A stretch of 33,671 nucleotides of DNA, from contig CAJUQY010000034.1 in NCBI GenBank assembly GCA_910588815.1, positions 1-33,671 of the forward strand. Direction: 5' to 3'. This document shows positions 7,438 to 15,445 of the stretch, piece by piece. Position 1 is the stretch's first letter. Every line of letters begins with the position of its first letter. The DNA is from an uncultured Lachnospiraceae bacterium (GTDB lineage: Bacteria > Bacillota > Clostridia > Lachnospirales > Lachnospiraceae). Both the position numbers and the translations under genes were made by a program. The notes under the pieces were generated by a model. The model ran no database searches. It was not told the origin of the DNA and saw nothing but the letters and a program-made list of their open reading frames with translations.

Positions 7438-8424
7438 ATGAAAAATAATAAAAATACGAAGAATATGCTGATGTGGGGGATCGTTCTGGCGCTTGTTCTG
7501 TGCCTGCCTCATATTATCCGGAATGATTACTGGATGGTTGTGTTTGTGAGGGTCCTGATCAACATCGTTCTGGTCCTCGGGCTGAACCTGATCACCGGAT
7601 TGATCGGACAGATGAATCTTGGCTCTGCCGGGATCTATGCTCTGGGAGCTTATTCCTCTGCATTGTTCGTAAAAAATACGGGGCTTTCTCCCTGGCTGGG
7701 ACTTCTGGTGGCGGTGGCGACCGGTATTGTGATCGGCCTGGTGCTGGGCTATCCCAGCCTTCGGCTAAAGGGTGTGTATTTTTCTCTGACTACCATCGGC
7801 TTTACTCAGGTGGTTCAGATATTCCTGAATAATATGACAAAGGTGACCGGGGGCTCCCAGGGACTAAAAAGTATTTCGCCCTACTCCCTGTTCGGCTTTA
7901 TCTTTGACAGCTATGTCAAGTCCTATTATCTGTATGTTGTTTTTGTGCTGATCGCCATTTTCTGTGCGGTCCGGATCGTAAATTCCAAGTGGGGAAGGCT
8001 GTACCGTTCTTTGCGGGACAATTCCGACGCAGTTGAGATGAGCGGCATCAATATTGCGGATGTCAAAGTGAAAGCATTTATTGCCGCGGCTATTTTTGGT
8101 ACGGTGGCGGGCGCCATGTACGCGCATTTTTATGGATACATCAGTCCTTCTACTTATACCGTTGATATTTCCATGAACTTTGTACTGATGCTGCTTGTGG
8201 GAGGGATCGGCTCTGTATCCGGAGCCATGTTCGGCGCAGTCATCGTGACGATTCTGCCGGAACTTCTCAGAGGACTTGGAAATTATTATCTGATCACTTT
8301 TTATATCATTATTTTCCTGGGTATCTTGTTTTTTCCCAATGGCTGGGTGGATGCGGCCGTCGGGCCCGTAAAGAAACTGATTGCTAAGAAGAAAAAGGAG
8401 GAGCGCGCAGGTGGAGAAAAATAG
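7438..8424 (+). CDS. livM: Liv-type ABC transporter permease (LivM-like)
   Basis: A 328-residue second permease of the same family, with about eight to nine hydrophobic segments. LivM hallmarks are seen: LNLITGLIGQMNLGSAGIYA near residue 50 and the coupling motif SLRDNSDAVEMSGIN (~190-204). The C-terminus is a basic, lysine-rich tail (KKLIAKKKKEER). The 3' end overlaps the start of the ATPase gene by 14 bases, a sign of translational coupling. LivM forms a heterodimer with the LivH-like protein. Confidence 0.92.
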   Translation: MKNNKNTKNMLMWGIVLALVLCLPHIIRNDYWMVVFVRVLINIVLVLGLNLITGLIGQMNLGSAGIYALGAYSSALFVKNTGLSPWLGLLVAVATGIVIGLVLGYPSLRLKGVYFSLTTIGFTQVVQIFLNNMTKVTGGSQGLKSISPYSLFGFIFDSYVKSYYLYVVFVLIAIFCAVRIVNSKWGRLYRSLRDNSDAVEMSGINIADVKVKAFIAAAIFGTVAGAMYAHFYGYISPSTYTVDISMNFVLMLLVGGIGSVSGAMFGAVIVTILPELLRGLGNYYLITFYIIIFLGILFFPNGWVDAAVGPVKKLIAKKKKEERAGGEK

Positions 8425-9211
8425 CATATTAAAGCTTACAGACGTCACGAAGCGCTTTGGAGGGCTTCTGGCGGTGGATTCGCTGAACATTGACGTAAAA
8501 GAACATTCGATTCATTCTCTGATCGGGCCCAACGGCGCGGGCAAGACCACGACGGTCAATCTGATCACCGGCGTGCTGCCTGTCACTTCCGGAACAGTAG
8601 AGTTTGACGGAAAAAATGTAACCGGAAAGAAAACTTATGAGATCGCCAGGCTTGGAATCGGGAGAACCTTCCAGAATATCAAGGTGTTCCAGACCATGAC
8701 CTTACTGGAAAATATTATGGTAGGCGGAAACCAGCTGACGAAGATGGGGATAGTCCGCACGATCCTGGATTTTAAAGGTTCAGCCAGAGAAGAAAAAATG
8801 CTGAAGGAGAAAGCAGAAGGTCTTTTAGACAAACTTGGCATGTATCATCTGCGCAATGAGTATATGAAGAACCTTGCCTATGGGCGTCAGAAAATTTCGG
8901 AGATCGCCAGGGCCATGATGACGGATCCGAAGTTGATCCTTTTGGATGAGCCGGCGGCGGGCCTGAACCCTTCGGAGCGCGCGGAGCTTGTGAAAGTGAT
9001 TCAGAAATCCTATGAAGAAGGCTTTGCCTTTTTCCTGATCGAGCACAACATGGACGTGGTCATGAACCTGAGCGACGACATTACGGTTCTTTCCTTTGGT
9101 AAAAAGATTGCCGCGGGGACCCCTGCCGAGATCAGGGACAACGACGAAGTTATTACCGCATACCTGGGAAGCGCTTTCGTTAAGAATAAAGAACAGGAGG
9201 GCGCAGAATGA
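8411..9211 (+). CDS. livG: Liv-type ABC transporter ATP-binding protein (LivG-like)
   Basis: A 266-residue ATPase. I chose the GTG at 8411 because AAGGAGG lies about 9 bases before it and the protein then begins at the conserved ILKLTDVTKRFGG. An upstream in-frame ATG at 8381 adds ten basic residues with no ribosome site. Walker A is GPNGAGKTT, the signature is LAYGRQKISEIARA (LSYGQ-like, as usual for LivG) and Walker B is LILLDEPAAGLNP. The switch His lies in IEHNMDVV. It pairs with the LivF-like ATPase, whose ATG overlaps its stop (ATGA). Confidence 0.93.
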   Translation: MEKNSILKLTDVTKRFGGLLAVDSLNIDVKEHSIHSLIGPNGAGKTTTVNLITGVLPVTSGTVEFDGKNVTGKKTYEIARLGIGRTFQNIKVFQTMTLLENIMVGGNQLTKMGIVRTILDFKGSAREEKMLKEKAEGLLDKLGMYHLRNEYMKNLAYGRQKISEIARAMMTDPKLILLDEPAAGLNPSERAELVKVIQKSYEEGFAFFLIEHNMDVVMNLSDDITVLSFGKKIAAGTPAEIRDNDEVITAYLGSAFVKNKEQEGAE

Positions 9212-9921
9212 TCTTAAAAGTGAATGGAATTGACGCTTATTACGGCAACGTGCAGGCGCTTCACAGCGTGTCTCTGGAAGTGAATGAGAAAGAGATCGTG
9301 GCGGTCATCGGTTCCAATGGAGCCGGAAAAAGTACGACCATGAATTCTATCATGGGCGCCGTTCCGGTGAGAAAGGGAACTATTGAGTTCATGGGAAAGG
9401 ATATTACGAAGATGAAGACCCATGATATCAGCCGGCTGGGGGTCATTGAAATTCCGGAAGGCCGCGAAGTTTTTCCCGGTATGACGGTGCTTGAAAATCT
9501 GGAGATGGGGAGCTATTCTGTCAGGCGTTCCCGTACGGAATTAAAAAATAAGATTGAGGAGATGTATGATCTGTTCCCCCGTCTGAAAGAGCGGGCGAAG
9601 CAGAGAGCAGGTTCTCTTTCCGGCGGCGAACAGCAGATGCTGGCAGTGGCCAGGGGCCTGATGGCGGATCCGAAACTTCTGATGTGCGACGAGCCTTCTC
9701 TCGGGCTGGCGCCGGTGATCGTGGACGACATGTTTGACATTTTCGTCCGGGTCAACAAAGAGCTGGGGATTCCCATCATTATCGTGGAACAGAATGCCTA
9801 CATGGCGCTTCATATCTCGCAGCGCTGTTATGTGCTGGAAAACGGTTACGTGACTGCTTCCGGCGACAGCGACGTATTGTCTAAAGACGATACCATCATC
9901 AAAGCTTACTTAGGCGGCTGA
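9208..9921 (+). CDS. livF: Liv-type ABC transporter ATP-binding protein (LivF-like)
   Basis: A 237-residue ATPase, the usual length for LivF. Walker A is GSNGAGKST, signature LSGGEQQMLAVARGLM, Walker B LLMCDEPSLGLAP, and the family-specific IIIVEQNAYMAL holds the LivF variant of the switch region. It overlaps the LivG-like gene by 4 bases. The next gene follows after 153 bases with no clear terminator or operator, so the dehydrogenase and racemase-like genes are probably co-transcribed with the transporter. Confidence 0.93.
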   Translation: MILKVNGIDAYYGNVQALHSVSLEVNEKEIVAVIGSNGAGKSTTMNSIMGAVPVRKGTIEFMGKDITKMKTHDISRLGVIEIPEGREVFPGMTVLENLEMGSYSVRRSRTELKNKIEEMYDLFPRLKERAKQRAGSLSGGEQQMLAVARGLMADPKLLMCDEPSLGLAPVIVDDMFDIFVRVNKELGIPIIIVEQNAYMALHISQRCYVLENGYVTASGDSDVLSKDDTIIKAYLGG

Positions 9922-10074
9922 CAGCCGGAAAACCGGGCGGCGCCCAGAAAACGGCAGGCTCCAAAGGGAATGATTAAAGCCTGGAGAAAAGGGAGGAATC
10001 CGGAGAAAGCAGTCGGAAGCCGGGGGCTATAAAATAACTAACATGACAATTTAAGACGTGGAAAGGAAAATAGT

Positions 10075-11214
10075 ATGTCAGAAGGAAATCAGTACACAAA
10101 ATATCAGTATCAGAAGTTGTTTGACCTGGATGTGGAGATGATGCGCCGTTACGGCTACAGTGAGGAGGAGGCAAAGATCATTGCGGACGTTCTGCTGACC
10201 TCTGATTTGTTCGGGGTGGAATCCCACGGATGCAACCGTATGACCTTATACCCTTTTGGTCTGGATATCGGAAGGGTGAAAAGGGAAGTGGGCATGGAGG
10301 ACATGGAAGTGGCGGAGGACAGCCTGTGCTGTGCGGTCATCGACGCAAAGGACGGCATGGGTCAGCTTGCCGGCGTCAAAGGTATGAAGTTAGCCATTGA
10401 AAAGGCAAAAAAATACGGGGTGGGCATGGTCAGTGTCAGAAATTCCAACCATTACGGAATTGCGGGCTATTATTCCAAGCTGGCGGCAGATGCCGGAATG
10501 ATGGGGATCTCCATGACCAATGCGGAAGCGCTGGTGGTTCCCACTTACGGAAAAGAGCCGATGCTGGGGACGAACCCCATCGCCGTCACCATTCCTGCCA
10601 AGCCGCATAATTTCCACCTGGATTTTGCCACTTCCATTATGACCTGCGGAAAGATGGAGGTTTACGCCAAGATCGATCATGAATTAAAACCGGGTATGCT
10701 GGTTGACGAGCAGGGAGTTACCTCCACGGATCCCCATAAATTCATTGAAATACGCGCCAATAAGACCAATCCGGATTATAAGGAAAAGACACGGGGCGGT
10801 ATCATGCCCTGGGGCGGCGAGGGAATGGATTTTGGCGGTCACAAAGGTTTCGGTTTCGGTATGCTGGTGGATATCATGTGCGGCATCATGTCTCACGGCG
10901 CCGTTTCCAAGGGAATCCGCGTGACAAAGAAAGATGAGAAATGCTGTCATTTCTTTGCGGCGATTGATTTTGCAAGATTTGGAGATAAAGAAGAAACAGT
11001 CCGCCTGCTGTCTGAATATATGCAGAGTATGCGGGATGCGGAGAAGGCTCAGGGTCAGGATCGAATCTATGTCCATGGCGATAAAGAAGCGGACAGTGCA
11101 AAAGAAGTCATGGCCCATGGAATCGGAATCAACAGGGCGACGGAAGCGGATATCCGCAAATACTGTGAGAAGCTGGGAATCAATGCGGACGATTACCTGA
11201 TCCCGGCTGAATAA
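10075..11214 (+). CDS. Ldh2-family (type 2 malate/L-lactate) NAD(P)-dependent dehydrogenase
   Basis: A 379-residue oxidoreductase of the malate/L-lactate dehydrogenase type 2 family, unrelated to the Rossmann-fold LDH/MDH. Visible family motifs: DLFGVESHG with catalytic His51, RNSNHYGIAGYY (122-133), GTNP (165-168), the DFATS segment (183-187) and GHKGFGFGMLVDIM near residue 260. Family members oxidise malate, lactate, sulfolactate, ureidoglycolate or reduce diketogulonate, so the substrate is a 2-hydroxy acid but not specified. The gene lies 15 bases before a LarA-like gene, implying stereochemical inversion of a 2-hydroxy acid followed by oxidation to the 2-oxo acid (inference). GGAAAGGAAAA lies before the ATG. 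Confidence 0.9.
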   Translation: MSEGNQYTKYQYQKLFDLDVEMMRRYGYSEEEAKIIADVLLTSDLFGVESHGCNRMTLYPFGLDIGRVKREVGMEDMEVAEDSLCCAVIDAKDGMGQLAGVKGMKLAIEKAKKYGVGMVSVRNSNHYGIAGYYSKLAADAGMMGISMTNAEALVVPTYGKEPMLGTNPIAVTIPAKPHNFHLDFATSIMTCGKMEVYAKIDHELKPGMLVDEQGVTSTDPHKFIEIRANKTNPDYKEKTRGGIMPWGGEGMDFGGHKGFGFGMLVDIMCGIMSHGAVSKGIRVTKKDEKCCHFFAAIDFARFGDKEETVRLLSEYMQSMRDAEKAQGQDRIYVHGDKEADSAKEVMAHGIGINRATEADIRKYCEKLGINADDYLIPAE

Positions 11215-11229
11215 CAGGGAGGCGCTGTC

Positions 11230-12504
11230 ATGAATTTAATGGATCAGTTATTGGCGGATATTACGATTCCCAGATTTGTAAAAGTCCGGTATGAGATGGA
11301 TGGATCTCATATCGAGGATGTAGAAGGGGCCGTCAGAGAAGCGCTGAACAGAAAAGGCACTTTGGACAGGATCCGTCCGGGAGACCGCGTCTGCATTACT
11401 TCAGGAAGCCGCGAGGTAGTGAATGTGGCCAGGATCACCCGCGCTGTCTGCGACATTGTAAAGGAAGCCGGCGGAAAGCCCTTTATCATTCCGGCGATGG
11501 GCAGCCATGCGGGCGCCGACGCAGAAGGCCAGAAAGGGATTCTGGCCGGTTACGGAGTTACGGAAGAAGCCATGGGAGCGCCGGTCCTCTCATCCATGGA
11601 AACGGAAGTGATTGGATATGCTCCGGACGGCCAGGAGGTCCATATGGATAAATATGCCAACGGGGCGGATTTTATTATTCCCATTGGCCGGGTGAAGGCC
11701 CATACGGATTTCAGGGGCCCGGTGGAGAGCGGGATCTGCAAAATGCTGGTCATTGGAATGGGCAAGCAGCACGGCGCTTATCAGTGCCACAAAATGGGCT
11801 TCCCCAATATGGCAAAAAACGTGATGGCATTTGCAAAGGTCATCATAGAAAAGAAACCTAATATGTTTGCTCTTGGCCTGGTGGAAAACGCATATCATCA
11901 AACCTGCCGGATCGAAGCGGTTCCGGCGAAGCAAATCCTGGAGGAAGAGCCGGAAATCCTGAAATATTCGAAAGAAAGAATGGGGAAGATTCCCTTTGAG
12001 AAAGCGGATATCCTTCTGGTGGATGAAGCCGGGAAAAATATCAGCGGCGCCGGAATGGATCCCAACGTGACGGGACGATCGCCCCTTCTTCCTGTGGAAC
12101 CGCCCTATTTTCAGCGGATCGCTGTGTTTGACCTGACAGATTGTTCCCATGGAAATATCGGCGGCGTGGGAAATGCGGACGTGACTACCATGAGACTTTA
12201 TAATAAGGTAGATTTAGAGCAGACTTATGCCAACGGCATTACTTCCGCGGTGCCGGAATCCGTGAAGATTCCCGTGGTTATGCCGGCGGAACGGACGGCC
12301 ATCAAGTTCGCTATGCGGACGGCAACGGAAACAGACTGGGAGAAAGGATGCCGGATCGTGTGGATCAGGAATACATTGTCGCTTTCTGAATTCTATATTT
12401 CTGAGGCGTTGATTTCTGAGGCAGAAGCCGTTCCCGGAATGACGATCTCATCAGAACTTTTGGAGCCGCAGTTTGACGAAGCGGGGAATTTTACCGGCTT
12501 TTGA
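11230..12504 (+). CDS. LarA-like nickel-pincer isomerase (lactate racemase domain protein)
   Basis: A 424-residue member of the LarA/DUF2088 superfamily, whose characterised member racemises lactate with a covalently bound nickel-pincer nucleotide. Candidate cofactor residues are visible: GSH at His93, KAH at His158 and ICK at Lys171, the likely pincer-linking lysine, followed by VIGMGKQHGA. The core differs from lactate racemase in its SGICKMLVIGMGK form, so it probably acts on another 2-hydroxy acid. The LarB/C/E enzymes needed to make the cofactor are not in this window and would have to be elsewhere. AGGGAGGCGC precedes the ATG. It probably works with the preceding dehydrogenase. Confidence 0.82.
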   Translation: MNLMDQLLADITIPRFVKVRYEMDGSHIEDVEGAVREALNRKGTLDRIRPGDRVCITSGSREVVNVARITRAVCDIVKEAGGKPFIIPAMGSHAGADAEGQKGILAGYGVTEEAMGAPVLSSMETEVIGYAPDGQEVHMDKYANGADFIIPIGRVKAHTDFRGPVESGICKMLVIGMGKQHGAYQCHKMGFPNMAKNVMAFAKVIIEKKPNMFALGLVENAYHQTCRIEAVPAKQILEEEPEILKYSKERMGKIPFEKADILLVDEAGKNISGAGMDPNVTGRSPLLPVEPPYFQRIAVFDLTDCSHGNIGGVGNADVTTMRLYNKVDLEQTYANGITSAVPESVKIPVVMPAERTAIKFAMRTATETDWEKGCRIVWIRNTLSLSEFYISEALISEAEAVPGMTISSELLEPQFDEAGNFTGF

Positions 12505-12584
12505 GGCAGACGTGTGCTTTGAAAAATTCGGTAAATATGAACAGTTTTTTTGAAAGAAAAACCGTAAAAAACAGCAGGTTTATC

Positions 12585-12613
12585 TTGACAGATTCCTGTA
12601 AATCTGGTAAAGT
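12585..12613 (+). promoter_or_regulatory. Promoter of the DapA-like aldolase gene
   Basis: TTGACA (12585-12590), a 17-base spacer and TAAAGT (12608-12613). The predicted start is near 12620, three bases before the 22-base palindrome. Confidence 0.6.
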
Positions 12614-12622
12614 CTTATATAG

Positions 12623-12644
12623 AAAATAAAAAATTTTTTATTTT
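12623..12644. promoter_or_regulatory. Perfect 22-base A/T palindrome, operator candidate of the aldolase gene
   Basis: Arms AAAATAAAAAA and TTTTTTATTTT mirror each other exactly around 12633/12634. The left 16 bases equal the sites at 3264 and 5165. It starts at about +3, the same placement as at the other two promoters. This copy is the most symmetrical, so it probably shows the full operator. Confidence 0.65.
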
Positions 12645-12666
12645 AAATTTTCTAACACATAACGCA

Positions 12667-12680
12667 GGAAAGCGTTTATT
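12667..12680 (+). promoter_or_regulatory. Possible catabolite-responsive element
   Basis: GGAAAGCGTTTATT resembles the CcpA site TGWAANCGNTNWCA with three mismatches at the ends. It lies about 50 bases into the leader of the aldolase gene, a usual place for road-block repression. The resemblance is weak. Confidence 0.25.
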
Positions 12681-12698
12681 TATGAAAGGAGAAACAAA

Positions 12699-13604
12699 AT
12701 GGCGAAAGAGTTCAAAAAAGTATCTGGCATCACTCCGGCTGCGCGTACCATTTGGAACGCAGACGAGAGCTACAACAAGAGGGGCATGGAGAAATATCTG
12801 ACCTGGCTCTTAGACAATGGCGCGCAGGCATTGTCCATCGTAGGCTCCACCGGTGAGAACATGGCCATGAGCGAAGTAGAGCAGAAGGAAGTTCTCGGCC
12901 ATGTGGCAAGCTTTATCGACGGACAGGTTCCGCTTGTCGGCGGTACGGGAAAGTATGATACCCATACGACCCTGGATCTGAGTAAATATGCAGAGAGCGT
13001 TGGCTATGATGCGCTGCTGGTTCTGCTTCCTTTCTATTACACTCCTCATAAGAAGAGCGTGCTCCAGCATTACCGCAACCTGAGAAAAGAACTTGAAGTT
13101 CCTATGTACATCTACAACAATCCCTGGTTTGCCGGCTATGAGCTGAATACACAGGAAGTAAAATCCCTGATCGACGACGGAACGATTTCCGGTATCAAGG
13201 CCGCTCACGGCGATCCAAACCGGGTACACGACCTGAAATATTACATGGGCGACAAGATCACTGTATTTTATGGTCATGACTACTGTGGTATGGAAGCTTA
13301 TTGCGGAGGCGCAGACGGATGGCTTTCCGGTATTCCTGCAATCCTTCCGAAACAGTGTCGCGCCATTCAGGACGCCGTATGGGCCGGTGATCTGGAAGCA
13401 GCCAGAAAAGCACAGAACAATATCGTTCCTTTCCTGAATTACTTCCTGTACGACAAGGAGAACGGGGTTCCCCACTGGCTTGAGATCTGCAACTATACGC
13501 TGGAGGCTCAGGGTGTGGAGGTTGGACTTCCCAGAAGACCCGCAGGAGAGCTTGACGAAGCGAATAAGAAAAAAATTGAGAAACTGCTGGCGGATATGGA
13601 CTGA
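12699..13604 (+). CDS. Dihydrodipicolinate synthase-family (DapA/NanA-type) aldolase or lyase
   Basis: A 301-residue class I aldolase of the DapA/N-acetylneuraminate lyase superfamily. Visible: GSTGEN (49-54, the carboxylate-binding GxxGE loop), the catalytic tyrosine in YIYNNP (Tyr139) and the Schiff-base lysine in GIKAAHGD (Lys167). The family joins or splits pyruvate and aldehydes, or dehydrates sugar acids. Here the neighbours are catabolic and a separate promoter with the shared operator drives it, so a pyruvate-yielding catabolic lyase is more likely than lysine synthesis (inference). Length is standard. AAAGGAG lies before the ATG. The gene is followed by two hairpins. Confidence 0.88.
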   Translation: MAKEFKKVSGITPAARTIWNADESYNKRGMEKYLTWLLDNGAQALSIVGSTGENMAMSEVEQKEVLGHVASFIDGQVPLVGGTGKYDTHTTLDLSKYAESVGYDALLVLLPFYYTPHKKSVLQHYRNLRKELEVPMYIYNNPWFAGYELNTQEVKSLIDDGTISGIKAAHGDPNRVHDLKYYMGDKITVFYGHDYCGMEAYCGGADGWLSGIPAILPKQCRAIQDAVWAGDLEAARKAQNNIVPFLNYFLYDKENGVPHWLEICNYTLEAQGVEVGLPRRPAGELDEANKKKIEKLLADMD

Positions 13605-13708
13605 TTCTGTCAGACATAGATTAGTGAAGACGCAGCGGGCGGTATCCTGCATGGATTTTAAGGAAACGCGGCAATCATAAAATCTTAAGAAAAAGAGAAT
13701 ATCGGAAA

Positions 13709-13724
13709 CGGGCAGGAATGCCCG
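13709..13724 (+). other. Short hairpin after the aldolase gene
   Basis: CGGGCA and TGCCCG form a 6-base-pair stem with a GGAA tetraloop. It precedes the longer hairpin at 13731, and together they fill the centre of the 350-base gap between the aldolase and glycosyltransferase genes. The rest of the gap holds no ORF I can support. Confidence 0.4.
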
Positions 13725-13730
13725 AAAACG

Positions 13731-13784
13731 GGGGATTCCATATGAGGGGCAGTAAAGACCACGTATGGAATCCCCGCATTTTTG
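13731..13784 (+). terminator. Long hairpin, probable terminator of the aldolase transcript
   Basis: GGGGATTCCATA (13731-13742) and TATGGAATCCCC (13764-13775) form a perfect 12-base-pair stem with a 21-base loop, followed by GCATTTTT. The loop is longer than usual for a terminator, so an RNA control element is an alternative. Confidence 0.55.
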
Positions 13785-13954
13785 GGAATGATTATTAAGA
13801 AAGAGGGGAATGGGGAAAGAAAATTTTAAACCTTTGGACACATAATGGACATAATTTTTTTCGTATACTGGCAGAGGACGAAGGGGAAGGCGGGAATGAA
13901 AAAGTACGGAGGAAAAGCGGAGGAGATTGATTGACGGGAAAGGAATGACAGCGT

Positions 13955-15211
13955 ATGGTTGGTTTGATTCGGGGCTTTAATTTTATGGTGCTGGCGCTTC
14001 TTAGCCTTGCCTATTTTTACCAGATTGTGTATGTGTTTATCCGGTGGTTTTCGAAAGAGAAGGAATTTGGGGCGGCGAAGCCTCGCCGTTACGCGGTGGT
14101 GATCTCTGCACGCAATGAGAGCGCGGTGCTGGGCGAACTTTTGGAAAGTGTCCGGAAGCAGGATTATCCGTCGGAGCTTTTGGATGTTTATGTGGTGGCG
14201 GATAACTGTACGGATCATACGGCGCAGGTGGCCAGGGCTCACCGGGCGGTCGTGTTTGAACGTTATGATCGGGTGCGGGTGGGAAAAGGCCATGCCTTAA
14301 ATTATCTCTTTTCGCAGATCGAGACCTTGGCAGGGATTGAGACCTATGACGGATATCTGGTCTTGGACGCGGATAATGTGCTGGATGAAAATTATGTAAA
14401 GGAAATGAACAAGGTATTTGCCAGGGGCTATCCGGTGGTGACCAGCTACCGGAACTCCAAAAACTACGGTTCCAACTGGATTTCCGCCGGCTACGCCCTC
14501 TGGTTTCTCAGAGAGTCAAAATATCTGAATGGGGCGAGAATGCAGTGCGGAACAAGCTGCGCCATCTCCGGCACGGGATTTCTCATTTCCAGTAAGATCG
14601 TGCGGACCAATAACGGCTGGAAGCATCATCTTCTGACAGAGGACATTGAATTTTCTGTGGACAGCGTGATTCAGGGAGAGTGTATCGGCTACTGTGAGAA
14701 GGCGGTGCTCTATGATGAGCAGCCGCTGGATTTTAAGACTTCTTGGTATCAGAGGCTTCGCTGGACCAAAGGCTTTTATCAGGTGTTTGGAAAATACAGC
14801 GGGGCATTATTCCGCGGAATTGTGAAAAAACACTGTTTTTCCTGCTACGATATGATGATGACGGTGGCTCCGGGCACGATGCTGACACTCTTGACTCTCC
14901 TAGGCAACGGCGTCTTTGCGCTGGCGGGGATGATCGTGGGAAGGCCGGAATGGACGGCGGTGACCTTGAGGGCTGTTGGCGGGAACCTGTTTGGGATCTA
15001 TCTGTCCCTGTTTTTTTTCGGGACTGTTACGACCTTCAGCGAGTGGAAACAGATTCACTGCGGAGCGGGGAAAAAGCTGTTTTATATGTTTACATTTCCG
15101 ATTTTTATTTTTACCTACATTCCCATTGCGGTAGCGGCTCTTTTTAAAAAAGTGACCTGGGTCCCAATTCACCATAGGATCGTAAAAAGCGTGGGGCAGA
15201 TCCGGGGATAA
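13955..15211 (+). CDS. Membrane glycosyltransferase family 2 (processive, BcsA/IcaA-like)
   Basis: A 418-residue membrane-bound GT2 enzyme. One hydrophobic segment at the N-terminus (~10-32) is followed by the catalytic domain: VVISARNESAVLGELL (nucleotide-binding start, ~50), LDADN (DxD metal site), GTGFLISSK, TED in LLTEDIEFS, and QRLRW of the QxxRW motif. About three hydrophobic segments close the protein. The TED plus QxxRW combination marks processive synthases of beta-linked polysaccharides, or close relatives that add single sugars to lipids. No other polysaccharide gene is adjacent, so the product is unknown. The ATG at 13955 was chosen with AAAGGA upstream. Confidence 0.88.
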   Translation: MVGLIRGFNFMVLALLSLAYFYQIVYVFIRWFSKEKEFGAAKPRRYAVVISARNESAVLGELLESVRKQDYPSELLDVYVVADNCTDHTAQVARAHRAVVFERYDRVRVGKGHALNYLFSQIETLAGIETYDGYLVLDADNVLDENYVKEMNKVFARGYPVVTSYRNSKNYGSNWISAGYALWFLRESKYLNGARMQCGTSCAISGTGFLISSKIVRTNNGWKHHLLTEDIEFSVDSVIQGECIGYCEKAVLYDEQPLDFKTSWYQRLRWTKGFYQVFGKYSGALFRGIVKKHCFSCYDMMMTVAPGTMLTLLTLLGNGVFALAGMIVGRPEWTAVTLRAVGGNLFGIYLSLFFFGTVTTFSEWKQIHCGAGKKLFYMFTFPIFIFTYIPIAVAALFKKVTWVPIHHRIVKSVGQIRG

Positions 15212-15241
15212 AGCCGCCATGGAGATAAGGATAAAATATAC

Positions 15242-15289
15242 TGACATATGCCGATAAACTGGGTAAATCATGTTTATCGGCATATGTCA
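15242..15289. promoter_or_regulatory. Perfect 18-base inverted repeat, orphan operator before the DUF134 remnant
   Basis: TGACATATGCCGATAAAC (15242-15259) is mirrored exactly by 15272-15289 around a 12-base centre. It sits at the same distance before the decayed DUF134 start as the promoter at 530-558 sits before the intact gene, and the two regions align base by base. It would place arms on either side of a -10 region, so it looks like an autoregulatory site of the DUF134 protein. The role is inferred. Confidence 0.6.
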
Positions 15290-15366
15290 ATTATTTGTCG
15301 GCAAATTGTGGTATCCCTGGTTCTGCCGCAGAGCCTTGAGAGACCAGAATAAGGAAGGAAACGCCT

Positions 15367-15420
15367 GTGCCCAGACCAAACAAATGCAAATGCGTCAGCC
15401 GGATGCCCAGGCGGAATCCT
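15367..15420 (+). pseudogene. Remnant of a second DUF134 gene start
   Basis: After AAGGAAGG, a GTG reads VPRPNKCKCVSRMP, nearly the same as the intact MPRPSKCKCISRMP at 657. The ribosome-site region is also the same. Similarity stops after about 15 codons and the frame runs on into the 3' end of dhaL, so the rest of the gene is deleted. The initiator has changed from ATG to GTG. Confidence 0.85.
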
Positions 15421-15445
15421 TCCTGGCCTGATTCATTATCCTGTT

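Noticed and set aside
12699..13604. Lysine-biosynthetic dapA
   Set aside because: Fold and catalytic residues fit DapA, but the neighbours, own operator and lack of other lysine genes argue for a catabolic family member.
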